This document shows, piece after piece, positions 50,008-60,379 of a DNA stretch of 64,000 bases; within the stretch, counting starts at the first letter, position 1, and every line of letters starts with the position of its first letter. The notes beneath the pieces are model-generated. The model made no database searches and was not told where the DNA came from. It saw only the letters and a list, made by a program, of their open reading frames with translations. Origin of the DNA: Saccopteryx bilineata (lineage: Eukaryota > Chordata > Mammalia > Chiroptera > Emballonuridae); the NCBI RefSeq assembly GCF_036850765.1, contig NC_089492.1, positions 181,056,106-181,120,105 of the forward strand, in the 5' to 3' direction. Both the position numbers and the translations under genes were made by a program.

Positions 50008-50203
50008 GGTGTGGCCTGTGGTGGCACAGAGGACAGAGCGTCAACCTGCAACACTGAGATCAGGCAACCCTGGGCTTGCTGGGTCAAGGCACATGCAACA
50101 AGCAACAAGTCAGCAATGAACAAGTAAAGTGAAGCAACTCAGAGTAAAAACTTCTTGCCATCCCCACCTCTTCTCTCTGTAAAATCAATATATAAAATCT
50201 TTT
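50008..50203 (+). repeat. Family A/C SINE variant
   Basis: The head GTGTGGCCTGTGGTGGCACA is followed by CAACCCTGGGCTTGCTGGGT, GTCAGCAATGAACAAGTAAA, a short CT part and an A-rich end. It has lost part of the B-box region. Confidence 0.85.
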
Positions 50204-50522
50204 AAAAATAAAAATAAAGTGAAGCAACTATGCAAAATAAACAATATTTTTAAAAAGTGCTGGTGAATGTTTACTAGTCTGTGTCAAGAAATTAAATATA
50301 TCTATCTCACTGGCTTAGTACCGTTAATTTTGTAAATTAAACCAATGAAAAGAAATTAATAGCAACATTCATGAGCCTAGACAGTGTTGTTTGCTATTAT
50401 ATTCCAGACCTTTAACTGGCATTGGAGTCTATTTTGAACAGGAACTCTAGTTCAAATTCCTGGTCCCACTTCAGTCCATATTTTACTATTACTTCATATT
50501 GAATTTCAAAAAGATCTGTCTC

Positions 50523-50922
50523 GGCCCTGGCCAGTTGGCTCAGTGGTAGAGCGTCGGCCTGGCGTGCAGAAGTCCCGGGTTCAATTCTGGCCAGGGCACA
50601 CAGGAGAGGTGCCCATCTGCTTCTCCACCTCTCCCCCTCTCCTTCCTCTCTGTGTCTCTCTTCCCTTCCCACAGCCAAGGCTCCACTGGAGCAAAGATGG
50701 CCCGGGCGCTGGGGATGGCTCCTTGGCCTCTGCCCCAGGCGCCAGAGTGACTCTGGTTGCAACAGAGCGACGCCCCCGGAGGGGCAGAGCATTGACCCCT
50801 GGTGGGCAGAGCGTCGCCCCCTGGTGGGCATGCCGGGGTGGATCCCGGTCGGGCGCATGCGGGAGTCTGTCTGACTGTCTCTCCCCGTTTCCGGCTTCAG
50901 AAAAATACAGGAAAAAAAAAAT
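50523..50922 (+). repeat. Family B SINE
   Basis: It starts GGCCCTGGCCAGTTGGCTCA. The body has the tandem CTGGTGGGCAGAGCGTCGCC block, with a CTCF-like core at 50812-50830 (reverse TGCCCACCAGGGGGCGACG). Near-matching flanks AAAAAGATCTGTCTC and AAAAAATCTATCTCT look like the target duplication. Confidence 0.95.
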
Positions 50923-51189
50923 TAAAAAAAAAAATCTATCTCTACAATTATAGACTGTCCCAAATATTACAATATGTAGTTGACTCTAGAAAAGGCACAC
51001 ACAGGACATTACGTAATGTCTTCCAGATGCCTACTGGTAATAATACCCAATACCTGTTTAACCCATCTGGTAGTCAGTGGGCTCCAAATGCTGACAAAAG
51101 GAAAAACAAAGGAAGAAGTGCTTTGTCAAGCAAATATGCAAAAACTGCTGAGGAAGTCTGAAAATTAAGAGGGGGGGTCAGAAATAAGT

Positions 51190-51675
51190 GGCTGACAAGA
51201 CAGAGAAAGACAAAGACCATATGATCTCACTTATACATGGAATCTAATAAACACAATAAACTGAGGAACACAATAGAAACAGGCAGGGTCACAGGAAACA
51301 GGGACAGCTGTCAGAGGGAAGGGGAAGAGGGGACAGGATCAAAGAAGGTGAAGGAACTAGCCAAATTTATATATATATATATATTTATTATATATATATA
51401 TCAATGTATATAATATATATATCATATATGTCAATATATTATATATATATATCTATATCTATATATATATATCACACACATAGATACAGATAACAGGGCA
51501 GCAAGTTCCAGAGGGAAGGGATTGGAGGGAGAAGGGGAAATGGGGGTGGAAAGAGACTTTGCATGGGACATGGGAGCACGATGCAGTGTGTGTTGAGGGT
51601 GTTATATTTAGTGAGACTCTTGAAACCATATCCATACCATAAATTAAAATAAAAATTCTTAATTAAAAAAAAAAA
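51190..51675 (+). mobile_element. L1 3' end with (TA)n expansion and A tail
   Basis: GACCATATGATCTCACTTAT, ACATGGAATCTAATAAACAC, then a (TA)n block (51368-51470), then AGAGACTTTGCATGGGACAT, CTTGAAACCATATCCATACC and AATTAAAAAAAAAAAG. It shares the last part with 56040-56282, so both come from one L1 lineage. Confidence 0.85.
51368..51470. repeat. (TA)n-rich microsatellite
   Basis: Alternating TATATA with TCAA interruptions inside an L1 3' UTR. It is likely a site of replication slippage. Confidence 0.9.
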
Positions 51676-51777
51676 GAACTGGGTGGTTGAGAAAACAAAC
51701 AAGGAATGAATGGGTATTGCTATTCCCTGCAATGTATATAAAATGTCCTCACATTTAAAGTATGTATCCATATTAGC

Positions 51778-52122
51778 ACAGGCAGGTTGGCTCAGTGGTA
51801 GAGTGTTGGCCAGGTGTGTGGACGACCCGGATTCAATTTCCGGTTAGGGCACACAGGAGAAGCACCCATCTGATTTTACCACCTCTCCCTCTCCCTTCCC
51901 CCCCCCATCCTTTCCTGCAGCCATGGCTGGATTGGAGCAAGTTGGCCTCAGGCACTGAAGATGGCTCCAAGGCCTCCACCTCAGGCGCTAAGACAAGATC
52001 CAAGCTCAGATGGGCAGAGCATCACCCCCTAGTGGGCCTTCCTGGTGGATCCCAGTTGGGGAACATGCAGGAGTCTGTCTCTCTGCCTCCCCTCCTCTCC
52101 ATGAATAAAATAAATAAATAAA
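51778..52122 (+). repeat. Family B SINE (older)
   Basis: The head ACAGGCAGGTTGGCTCAGTG and body CTGCAGCCATGGCTGGATTG and GGCACTGAAGATGGCTCC identify it. A CTCF-like core lies at 52020-52038 (reverse AAGGCCCACTAGGGGGTGAT runs across it). TATGTATCCATATT flanks both sides. Confidence 0.9.
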
Positions 52123-52160
52123 AATAAAATATGTATCCATATTTTAAAAAACCCTTCAAC

Positions 52161-52360
52161 CTGACCTGTGGTGGCACAGTGGATAAAGCGTCAACCTGGA
52201 AATGCTGAGATCGCGGATTCGAAGCCCTGGGCTTGCCTGGTCAAGGCACATATGGGAGTTGATGCTTCCAGCTCCTCCCCCCTGTCTCTCTCTCTCTCCC
52301 TCTCTCTCTCCTCTCTAAAATGAATAATAATAAAAAAAGACTCAGTCTGTGATGTCTAAA
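52161..52360 (+). repeat. Family A SINE
   Basis: It starts ACCTGACCTGTGGTGGCACA and contains CGGATTCGAAGCCCTGGGC and a CT tract. The long tail AATAATAATAAAAAAAGACT has extra sequence before a poly-A run. ACCCTTCA and AACCTTCA flank it. Confidence 0.9.
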
Positions 52361-53074
52361 AAAAAAAAAAACCTTCATACAAATACAAATATAAGAATGC
52401 ATTCTCTAAGATCTGAGTTATTCCAAAGTAACTCAAGTGGGGCTCATATTCCTCAGTGACAAGAGCCATCACCTCATAGGAGCCCCCTGAATTACAAGGT
52501 CAAATTTTGTTCCATTATGCAGCACATTGGCAATGCCTCTTCAGAGACATGATCTGTTAATGTATGATTTATTGTAATTAAGCAACACAGTTTAATGTCA
52601 TCAAGAGACTTAATTAGAGGAAGCTGCCATGTCTTCACGCTGTCAGATCAATTCCTGTTTGCACATCCTTACAGACTAACACATGCTCCGAAAACACCTC
52701 TGCTTGTATCAAGCAAGCTCTCCTTTGGGGCTATAGACTTCCATGCTGTAAAATACTGTATTATAAAGCTTTGTCCACAGAATGTGTTCTGTGGGTTCAT
52801 TACTACCAGTAACCATAGCCTTAAAAACCACCACTACTCTCTTCTCCAAAATGTCCTGCATGATAACTGATGTCTTTGGCTGCGCCTCAGTGGTATGTCT
52901 CCCTTAACCCAAGATTCCGGCTCATTTGTATGCTGTGGCACCAACTCTAAATCTCATTTCTGTTAACAACTCAACCTCCATTTCCTTTCTCTTTCACCTC
53001 GCATTCCTGATTCTTCCTGCTAATACCAAAACCTGAGAAAAAAGGAAATCTAACATATCCCTATTTCCCTGATA

Positions 53075-53910
53075 TTAGGGAAAGGAATTATTCATAAATA
53101 ATATATCGTGTAAGGAACCTGTATCCAGAATATATAAAGAATTCTTGCAACTCAACAAGAAAAAGACAAACGATCCAACATGAGAATGGACAAAGAATAT
53201 AAGTAGATATTTCTCCAATAAAGATGTACAAGACATTTTTAAGTTACCATATAACCAATCAATTCCACTCCTAGGTATATACCCAAGAAAACTAAAAGTC
53301 TACGTCCAGACAACATCTTGCATAAAAATGTTCACAGCAGCATTATATACACTAGCCCCCCAAAAAAGAAAACTACATAAATGTTCATCAATTGATGAGT
53401 AAATAAATAAACGTGGTACATTCATACAATGGAATGTTATAGGGAATAAGAATGAAGTCAGGAAAATAATAGTTGTAATGTCTGCACAATAATGTAAATG
53501 TAGTGAATGCCACTAAGACATGGTTAAAATAGGAAGTTTTGTTCAGTGGGGGGGGGGGGCATTGAGAGAAATGATGAAGTACTGATGCATAATACTACTT
53601 GGATAAACCTAAAAAATGATAGGTGAAAAAAGCCAGACACACAAGGCCACATATTATGCAACTCCATTTATATGAAATGTCCAGAAAAAGGCAAATCCAG
53701 TTACAGAAAGGACATTAGTGATTGCCAGGGCCTGGGGGGCAGAGGCAGGCAGGGAATGACTGCTAATGAATATGGGGTTCCTTTTAGGGGTGATGAAAAT
53801 GCTCTGAAATAAGATAGTGATGATGGTTGCATAACTGTGAATATACTGAAAACTACTGTACTAAATATTATAATTTAAAAGGGTGAATTTCATAGTATAT
53901 GGATTGTATC
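53075..53910 (+). mobile_element. Old L1 3' end, rearranged
   Basis: CTTGCAACTCAACAAGAAAA, CAATTCCACTCCTAGGTATA, ATGTTCACAGCAGCATTATA and TGGTACATTCATACAATGGA are the ordered end of ORF2. They are followed by 3' UTR pieces (GTGATTGCCAGGGCCTGGGG, GATGATGGTTGCATAACTGT). Part of ORF2 before ACCATATAACCAATCAATTC is deleted. A 12-base G run (53548-53559) lies inside. Confidence 0.85.
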
Positions 53911-53948
53911 ACAACAAAGCTGCTATTAAAAGAGGTAGTAAAAAGCTT

Positions 53949-54298
53949 TCCCTGGCCAGTTGGCTCAGTGGTAGAGCATCGGCCCAGCGTGTGGAAGTCC
54001 TGGCTTTGATTCCAGGCCAGGGCACAAAGGAGAAACACCCATCCACCTTTCCCAATCTCCTTCCTCTCTCTCTCTTCCCCTCCCGCAGCTAAGATTCCAT
54101 TGGAGCAAAGATGGCCCAGGCGCTGAGGATGGCTCCATGGCCTCTGCCTCAGGCGCTAGAATGGCTTCAGCTGCAATGGAGCAATGCCCCAGATGAGCAG
54201 AATATCGCCCCCTGGTGAGCATGCTGGGTGGATCCCGGTCGGGTGCATGCCAAAGTCTGTCTGACTACCTCCGCACTTCTAACTTAGGAAAATACCAA
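53949..54298 (+). repeat. Family B SINE
   Basis: It runs from CCCTGGCCAGTTGGCTCAGT to GAAAATACCAAAACCCCCC. A CTCF-like core lies at 54203-54221 (reverse TGCTCACCAGGGGGCGATA). Confidence 0.93.
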
Positions 54299-54360
54299 AA
54301 CCCCCCACAAACTTTGGAAATGTGTGTGTAAAAAGACAAGAATGTATGTGGGGGGTTTTC

Positions 54361-54556
54361 CCCTAACTGATTTGAAAGAGAGAGAAAGGGAAAGGGGGAG
54401 GGAGAGAGAAAAAAAAAAGAATCAACTTGTTTCACTTAGTTGTTCCATTTAGTTGTGCACTCAGTGATTGCTTCTCCTACGTGCTTGACCAGGGATTGAA
54501 TGTGCAACCTCAGTGCGCTGGGACAGTGCTTTATCCATGGAACCACCTTGCCAGGA
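54361..54556 (-). repeat. Old family C-like SINE
   Basis: On the minus strand CAAGGTGGTTCCATGGATAA and GAGGTTGCACATTCAATCCC, with CAATCACTGAGTGCACAAC and a CT-rich end. Diverged. Confidence 0.75.
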
Positions 54557-54584
54557 AGAAATTTTAAGTATTGAAAATGATGTC

Positions 54585-54959
54585 GTTGGCCTAGCGTGCG
54601 GAGGACCCGGGTTCGATTCCCGGCCAGGGCACACAGGAGAAGCGCCCATTTGCTTCTCCACCCCTCCCCCCTCCTTCCTCTCTGTCTCTCTCTTCCCCTC
54701 CCGCAGCCAAGGCTCCATTGGAGCAAAGATGGCCCGGGCGCTGGGGATGGCTCCTAGGCCTCTGCCTCAGGCGCTGGAGTGGCTCTGGTCGCAACATGGC
54801 GACGCCCAGGATGGGCAGAGCATCGCCCCCTGGTGGGCAGAGCATCGCTCCTGGTGGGGATGCCAGGTGGATCCCGGTTGGGCGCATGCGGGAGTCTGTC
54901 TGACTGTCTCTCCCTGTTTCCAGCTTCAGAAAAATGGAAAGAAAAAAAAAAAAGAAAAA
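54585..54959 (+). repeat. 5'-truncated family B SINE with target-site duplication
   Basis: It begins GTTGGCCTAGCGTGCGGAGG, lacking the acceptor and A-box part, yet GAAAATGATGTC lies on both sides (54573-54584 and 54960-54971). The rest is close to consensus, including a CTCF-like core at 54821-54839 (reverse TGCCCACCAGGGGGCGATG). Confidence 0.95.
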
Positions 54960-55610
54960 GAAAATGATGTCCCCAATTTGGATTTGTTTTTTCAGGGAAA
55001 ATCCACAAAGAATAGTTCCACTCCCCAACTCTGCAGGGTGTAAACAAGTGAGCCCTCAGCTCTGTCACAACAGTAGAAGGCCCCAGACTGGCAGAAGACC
55101 AAGGAGACCCACAGTACCCACCAAACAAGAATCCACAAAGACAGCAAGCCAAATCCTTCTAAGCACCTGTGGTCCCTTCTCCTGGATTAGTCCTGGCTTT
55201 TGTCAACATAACAAATACTCCTTCAGAAGGAGAAATGTTATGGGTAATTTGGAAGAGGGATTTTAAATTTTGCTTCTTCCGCATAATAAAACTGTTTCTG
55301 CACAATGCTGCTTTAAAAGACCTGCCAGTTTTACGCAATGTAAATATTTAGTTTAAACTTACAGTATTTTATGTTAACACTATTATACAATGTATTTTAA
55401 TTCATTAATGAAAAAATTGTGTGACAAGTTTGAGTTCCAATTACTATTTATACATATCTTAAACTCATGAGGCAAACTGATAATTTGCTTTTCTGAAATA
55501 ACCATCTGAACCCCTCCTATAAAACATCAATAAATTGTCAGTGAAGCAGTCTCATTAATATTCTCATCACTCTCTAGGCATTTTTGCCCACCCCATTTTA
55601 ATCAACACCT

Positions 55611-55612
<2 letters not shown>

Positions 55613-55642
<30 letters not shown>
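55613..55642 (+). repeat. (CA)n microsatellite
   Basis: A nearly pure CA run in unique intronic sequence. Confidence 0.95.
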
Positions 55643-55651
<9 letters not shown>

Positions 55652-56039
55652 TACTCTGATGTGTGGCTTAGAGCTACTGGTTCTTAATTTGAAGTATCTC
55701 TTTCTACCAGTCTTTCCAAATTTTCAGTCATAACCCGACTGTGATTCTTAGGCCAGTACATACACTTGTAAGTAAGCTTACCTTACCAGGTATGCTCCCA
55801 AACGTTTGGGGTATTTTGTCAACTCTTGCTCAAACGGACAACTTTTAGTATTGGGCGGGGGAGGCTTTTTCTGCTTTCCTTTCCCAGTACTAGCCTACAC
55901 ATTTGTTTGGCTTTTTAAAGAGCGAGGAGGGCAATGTTTCAGATCTACCACTGATTCCACATAACAATGAACATGTAAGTTTCATTACCTAGTGTAATAA
56001 ATAGGTAAGTGACTCTGTAAGCACCTATCAGACTATCAA

Positions 56040-56282
56040 AGGTAAAGGATTAGCCAAGTTCCATATATATAACACAGAGATGCAGATAACAGCGTCCCAG
56101 AGTGCAAATAGGCATGGAGATAGTGGGGGTGGGATAGGGGCTGCAAAGGGGGTAAAATGGGAATGCAAAGAGACTTTGCATGGGGCATGGGGGGCACAAT
56201 GTGGTGGGGTAAGGGTGTTATATTGAGTATGACACTTGAAACCATGTTAATACAAAAAAAATTTTATTTAAAAAAAAAATAA
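56040..56282 (+). mobile_element. L1 3' UTR fragment with A tail
   Basis: TTAGCCAAGTTCCATATATA, AGAGACTTTGCATGGGGCAT and CTTGAAACCATGTTAATACA, then AAAAAAAATTTTATTTAAAA. Same L1 lineage as 51190-51675. Confidence 0.85.
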
Positions 56283-56289
56283 ACAATTG

Positions 56290-57440
56290 CTTAATTACAA
56301 CACCTAACAGCATTTCTCAGAACTTTATTAAAGTCACTTTCTAAAATCCCTGCCCACTTTGGTCTGCCCAAGCAGAGTAAAGAACTGAAGCAGGATTTTG
56401 TAAAAAAAAAAAAAAAAACAACACATCTTAAGAAATCTTTTGATGCTTACCACTTTCTCAGTATTAAACAATATACTTCTTTGCAATGCTCACATCTTTT
56501 GGCTGATTCATCAAAGTTTCTGACTACGCAATTGCCATTATTCATGTTGTGGAGTATTCAAAATGTGTTTTGAATACTTTCTTGTCTTACCAATTTTTTG
56601 AAATATGCGTCATCCCTTTAATGACACTATGCTCTGATCTAAGGCTGTCAATCTAAGCCATTTATAACCACATTTCTGTAGGAAGAAAAATGCACTTAAT
56701 TAACATTATTGGAGATTAAAACAAAGGAGAAAAAAACCCCACACACTGACACCACATTTCCTCTGGTAATTTTTCGTGACCACTGTGTTGTATCAAGTGC
56801 TGGCCACACAAGTGGATCAGCTTAACCATTCCGGTGCTGGCCCAGGATGTGGATGCAGTGGTATTAATGAGAGCGTGAGCTTATAGTGTAACCTCACCAG
56901 ACCAAATAACCTCCTGGCCACACAAGTAGAAAATAATTAAAACAAGGACGATTCCAATTTAGCTTTGTAACCAGATGGTGAATTTAAAAAGCAGACAAAG
57001 ACTCATTTTGTGAATAACCTGGGGAACAGCTCCTACAGTTTCTTTTCAAGTTACAGCCTTGACTTGTGAAATGGAAGGGGGGGGCCCTCACCAGAATTCA
57101 CCCTCAGAACACACATGCCATTTTCCCCAAGGTCATGACCAAAGAAATCACAACTTATTCCTTAAAGGAATGCCAAGCTTAATTACAGTAAAACCCAAAA
57201 ACTCAGTAAAACTCAAGTGAAGGCAAGATACTGCCTAAACCCGTTTCACTGATCATCACTGACTTGTACATAAACAATTACATAAGGTAACTTTTTCAAA
57301 TCACCAAGACAAACAAAAAATCTCCACCACCAGCCTACAAAGATTTTTCAAACAAAAGAAATAAACAACAAAAAAAAGAAATAAACATTTGCAGCCTACC
57401 ACAGGACTCACATTCTTTACCTTCCTCCCCCAAGAAAGAT
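56290..57440. other. JARID2: Unique high-complexity intronic stretch
   Basis: No repeat family recognised. The part at 56690-57010 is balanced in composition and looks unlike the neighbouring repeat debris, so it could be conserved non-coding sequence. No exon seen. Confidence 0.4.
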
Positions 57441-57447
57441 AAAAGTA

Positions 57448-57780
57448 CTATATTTCCCCATGTATAAGATGCACCCTTTTTCGAAAAATTTGGGATCTAA
57501 CAACTGGGTGCATCTTATACAGTGGTTGTAGGGGGTTTTTTTCTTTACTTTCATTTAAGAAATGTGGCATTTCAAATGCCATAGATGGAAATGAGAACAA
57601 GGCAATATATGAAGACAGTGATTCATCATCAGACACAGGTGAGGACAAGCTAATGGATGGGAGTTTTGACAGTGATAAGGAGTTATACGAATTATATGAT
57701 TAATACAACTTGAGTTCAATAACTTTTTCCTCACTTCGGGCCCCAAAATTAAGGTGTATCTTATACATGGGGAAATATAG
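57448..57780 (+). mobile_element. Pogo/Tigger-like MITE keeping the transposase C-terminus (copy 2)
   Basis: The ends CTATATTTCCCCATGTATAA and GGGGAAATATAG are inverted repeats bounded by TA (57446-57447 and 57781-57782). Between them a frame reads FKKCGISNAIDGNENKAIYE, then an acidic serine-rich stretch (DSDSSSDTGEDK, DSDKELYELYD), and stops at TAA. The CGISNALDG-type motif followed by an acidic tail is typical of the end of pogo/Tigger transposases. Same family as 7131-7391, which has lost this part. Confidence 0.88.
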
Positions 57781-57947
57781 TATTTAATGAGTGGGTAAAA
57801 GAAGACACTACCGCAAGATAAAACCCAGTAACTAACTCTGCAAACACTGCACAACTATGACCTCAATCTCGAAATGGTAAGACAAAATGCAAATGGCTGC
57901 CTGGCCTTCCCCAGCTAGACAAGAGTGCAAGCAGTTTAACATCATAT

Positions 57948-57968
57948 AAAGATGGCCGGGTGACGTCA
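57948..57968 (+). promoter_or_regulatory. YY1-like site plus palindromic CRE at the L1 5' end
   Basis: AAAGATGGCCGGG holds the YY1 core (AAGATGGCCG), which in human L1 sets the transcription start. It is followed directly by TGACGTCA (57961-57968), a perfect CREB/ATF site. Motifs are seen directly; function is inferred from the human L1 promoter. Confidence 0.65.
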
Positions 57969-60379
57969 CGGAAATGGCGCTGTGAGCAGCGCGTCCGACA
58001 GATCTCCCCAAAATCACAACAAATTTATCAACTAGAAACAGAAAAATTTATCCTCGGAGCATTCCGGAGTTCCACACAAACTGAAAGCGAAAGGACTGTT
58101 ATCACTTGAATCTGAGAGACGAGGGTGTGGAGGAAGCTAACTACCGCAGGGACGTTCATTCAAGCCGCGGAGGGAGTGAGCCTGTGGTGAGTCGGCCCAC
58201 ACTCAGGGAGCGGAAGCCTAAGCGCTGCAAGCAGCCGCCGGCGCACGCCTGGTGCCGCAGTCCGGTCGCAGAGCGAGCACCGTTAACATTCCCAGTGGCC
58301 CGGGCACTGCGAGTGAGAGTCCCCAGCCACCGGTGCCCGGAGCACCCCATTCGGGCGCGTGCCCTGGGCATCCCACGCGCCCAGAGCGCCCTACTGGCCT
58401 GCACACACAGGGTGCCCCATTATCCTGCGCCCGGTGCGCCCCAGCCGCCAGCGGCGAGGCAAGGCAAGCGGGAGAGGCGCCAGGGCGGTCTTCCCTACTT
58501 GGGAGATTCTCTCCATGGGCGGGGCACCTCACCCAGCCATTCAAGCTAACAATCAAGCGTTGGGGGAGGGGCGTGCAGGCAGCCTGAAATACCTTCGGGA
58601 GCACAGCTGCGGCCCAATCACTGAAATTAGCTTAACCCATGAAATCTGCGCACCCACGGGGCTCTAATTGATAAGATCTCTCTCAGTTCAGCGATCCAAG
58701 ACAAGAGGCGTGATATTTTTTAGTGCCTCTCGCTAAAGGGGCGGGGGCAACTTCTGATTGATAGAGCCTCCATATTCAGGGATAAACGCTAACAAGAGGG
58801 ACTTGGCAGATAATAAGATCTATACTACACTAGTCGCAAGCAGAGACTAGTGCCTCTTCTTCCCAGTAAAAACAGGCTACAGAGTGTGGAAAGACTGGGT
58901 TGAGTGGTCCAACTGAATGCTAGGCGCTGAACAGTCACCTTGACAACAATTGACTCCCACCCCCGCCTGATTACACTGGAGGCTCTGACTGCCAGAACCT
59001 TTCCCAAAGCCTTGCGCTGAGTGGGGATAGAGTGAAGATTTCCTAGCTCTTGGCAGAAGCAGTAGCAGCCTTATAGCTGGATCACCAGGCTACTAATTCA
59101 GGAAGGGGGGACTAGGAGAGAGACTCCAGGAAAGCAAACTCTCTCATCGTTGGACCCTGCAAACGCCAACAAGCCTTGACTACCAGCAAGACTAAAGCCA
59201 ATTATATGACATTGCCATAGAATCCCATCAACTGCAAATCCCTACCTAAGTGTGACACAGGGGCAGAGCCTGGGGTACAGAGTCACCAACCAGGAAGAGG
59301 GAGAGAAAAGAAAAAGGAAGAAGTTAACCTCTCAAAATCAAAAAAAATCCACAGACTTTACAACTTGTTCCACTATTTTTTTGTTGTTGTTCTTTGTTTC
59401 TTCTATCTTATTGCCTTTATTATTATTATTTCTATTTCTTCCACCTCGGTCCTTTTATTCTCTGCCCATCTTATGCTTCCCTTTTCTTGAACTACACTAC
59501 CCATGAGTGTTACATTTTATTTCTTTTCTTCATCCTCACCCTCCTTTAAGGTTATACTCCAAAACACTTAACTCTCACTCTCTCCTCTTTTGTTTTTTTT
59601 TCTTTTGCTTTATTTTGTTTTTTTCCTCTTCCTTTTTTTTCTTCCTTCGTTTTTCTCTTTTCTTATTTTTTCCTTTCTATTCGTTTTTTTCTTTTCTCGT
59701 TTTACTTTTCCTCCCATTTAATCCTCAATCACGAACAAATTATTTAATTTGGGATTAAAGGGTGTTTTTTTTTTGTTTTTTTTTCTTTTTCGCTTTTGTT
59801 TTTGTTTTTTTTGTTTGTTTATTTTTGTGGCATTTTGGGTACTTCTTACGTTGCTTTTTAACTCACTAGCATTCCTCCCAACCCAAGGTCTCCATTATAT
59901 TTAGTCTTCGCTCCACTTAATACAACAGATTTTTACTTATTATTTTTATTTTTTATTTCTTTATTACTTTTTTTTTCTCCTTTTTTCTGGTTCCCTCTTA
60001 TCCCTCTCATTATATCTCTTAGTCGACCATCACTTACAAGCAAATCATCTTATGCTTGTCTAATATTTTCTTCTTCTTTCTTTTTTTTCTTTTTTTTTTG
60101 CATTTAGTAGGTCCCTACTCCCTTTTTTGCCCCTTGAACTCTTCACCCCAAATCAGGCCCTCCATTATAGGCAGTTTTTGTTCCATTTAGCATAATATAA
60201 TTCACAGGTCATCACGATATTTCCCTGAGGAGGGGAGAGGAGAGAAAGAGAAGAAAAAAGGGGGAAATAATAAATTATTACTGTTTCTTTTTGTGGGGTG
60301 TTTTACCCTTTTTTTTTTTTTTTTTTACTTTTTACTCTTTATTAATTCTAATTAGTGCTATCAACAAGACCACCCTCAG
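57948..60379 (+). mobile_element. L1 5' UTR of a nearly full-length L1
   Basis: It starts AAAGATGGCCGGGTGACGTC, is GC-rich to about 58660, then mixed, then strongly pyrimidine-rich from about 59370 to 60120, and joins ORF1 at 60380. It lies upstream of and collinear with ORF1. At about 2.4 kb it is far longer than the roughly 0.9-kb human L1 5' UTR. Its first 700 bp resemble a CpG-island promoter. It is antisense to JARID2. Confidence 0.85.

Noticed and set aside
58000..58670. GC- and CpG-rich block with overlapping open frames up to 147 codons, resembling a CpG-island promoter or first exon of JARID2
   Set aside because: It is collinear with and directly upstream of L1 ORF1 and starts with a YY1-type L1 5' end, so it is the L1 5' UTR. 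No JARID2 start peptide was found there.
59252..59758. Two plus-strand open frames rich in F, L, S and P
   Set aside because: They are products of the T/C-rich block of the L1 5' UTR and have no protein-like pattern.
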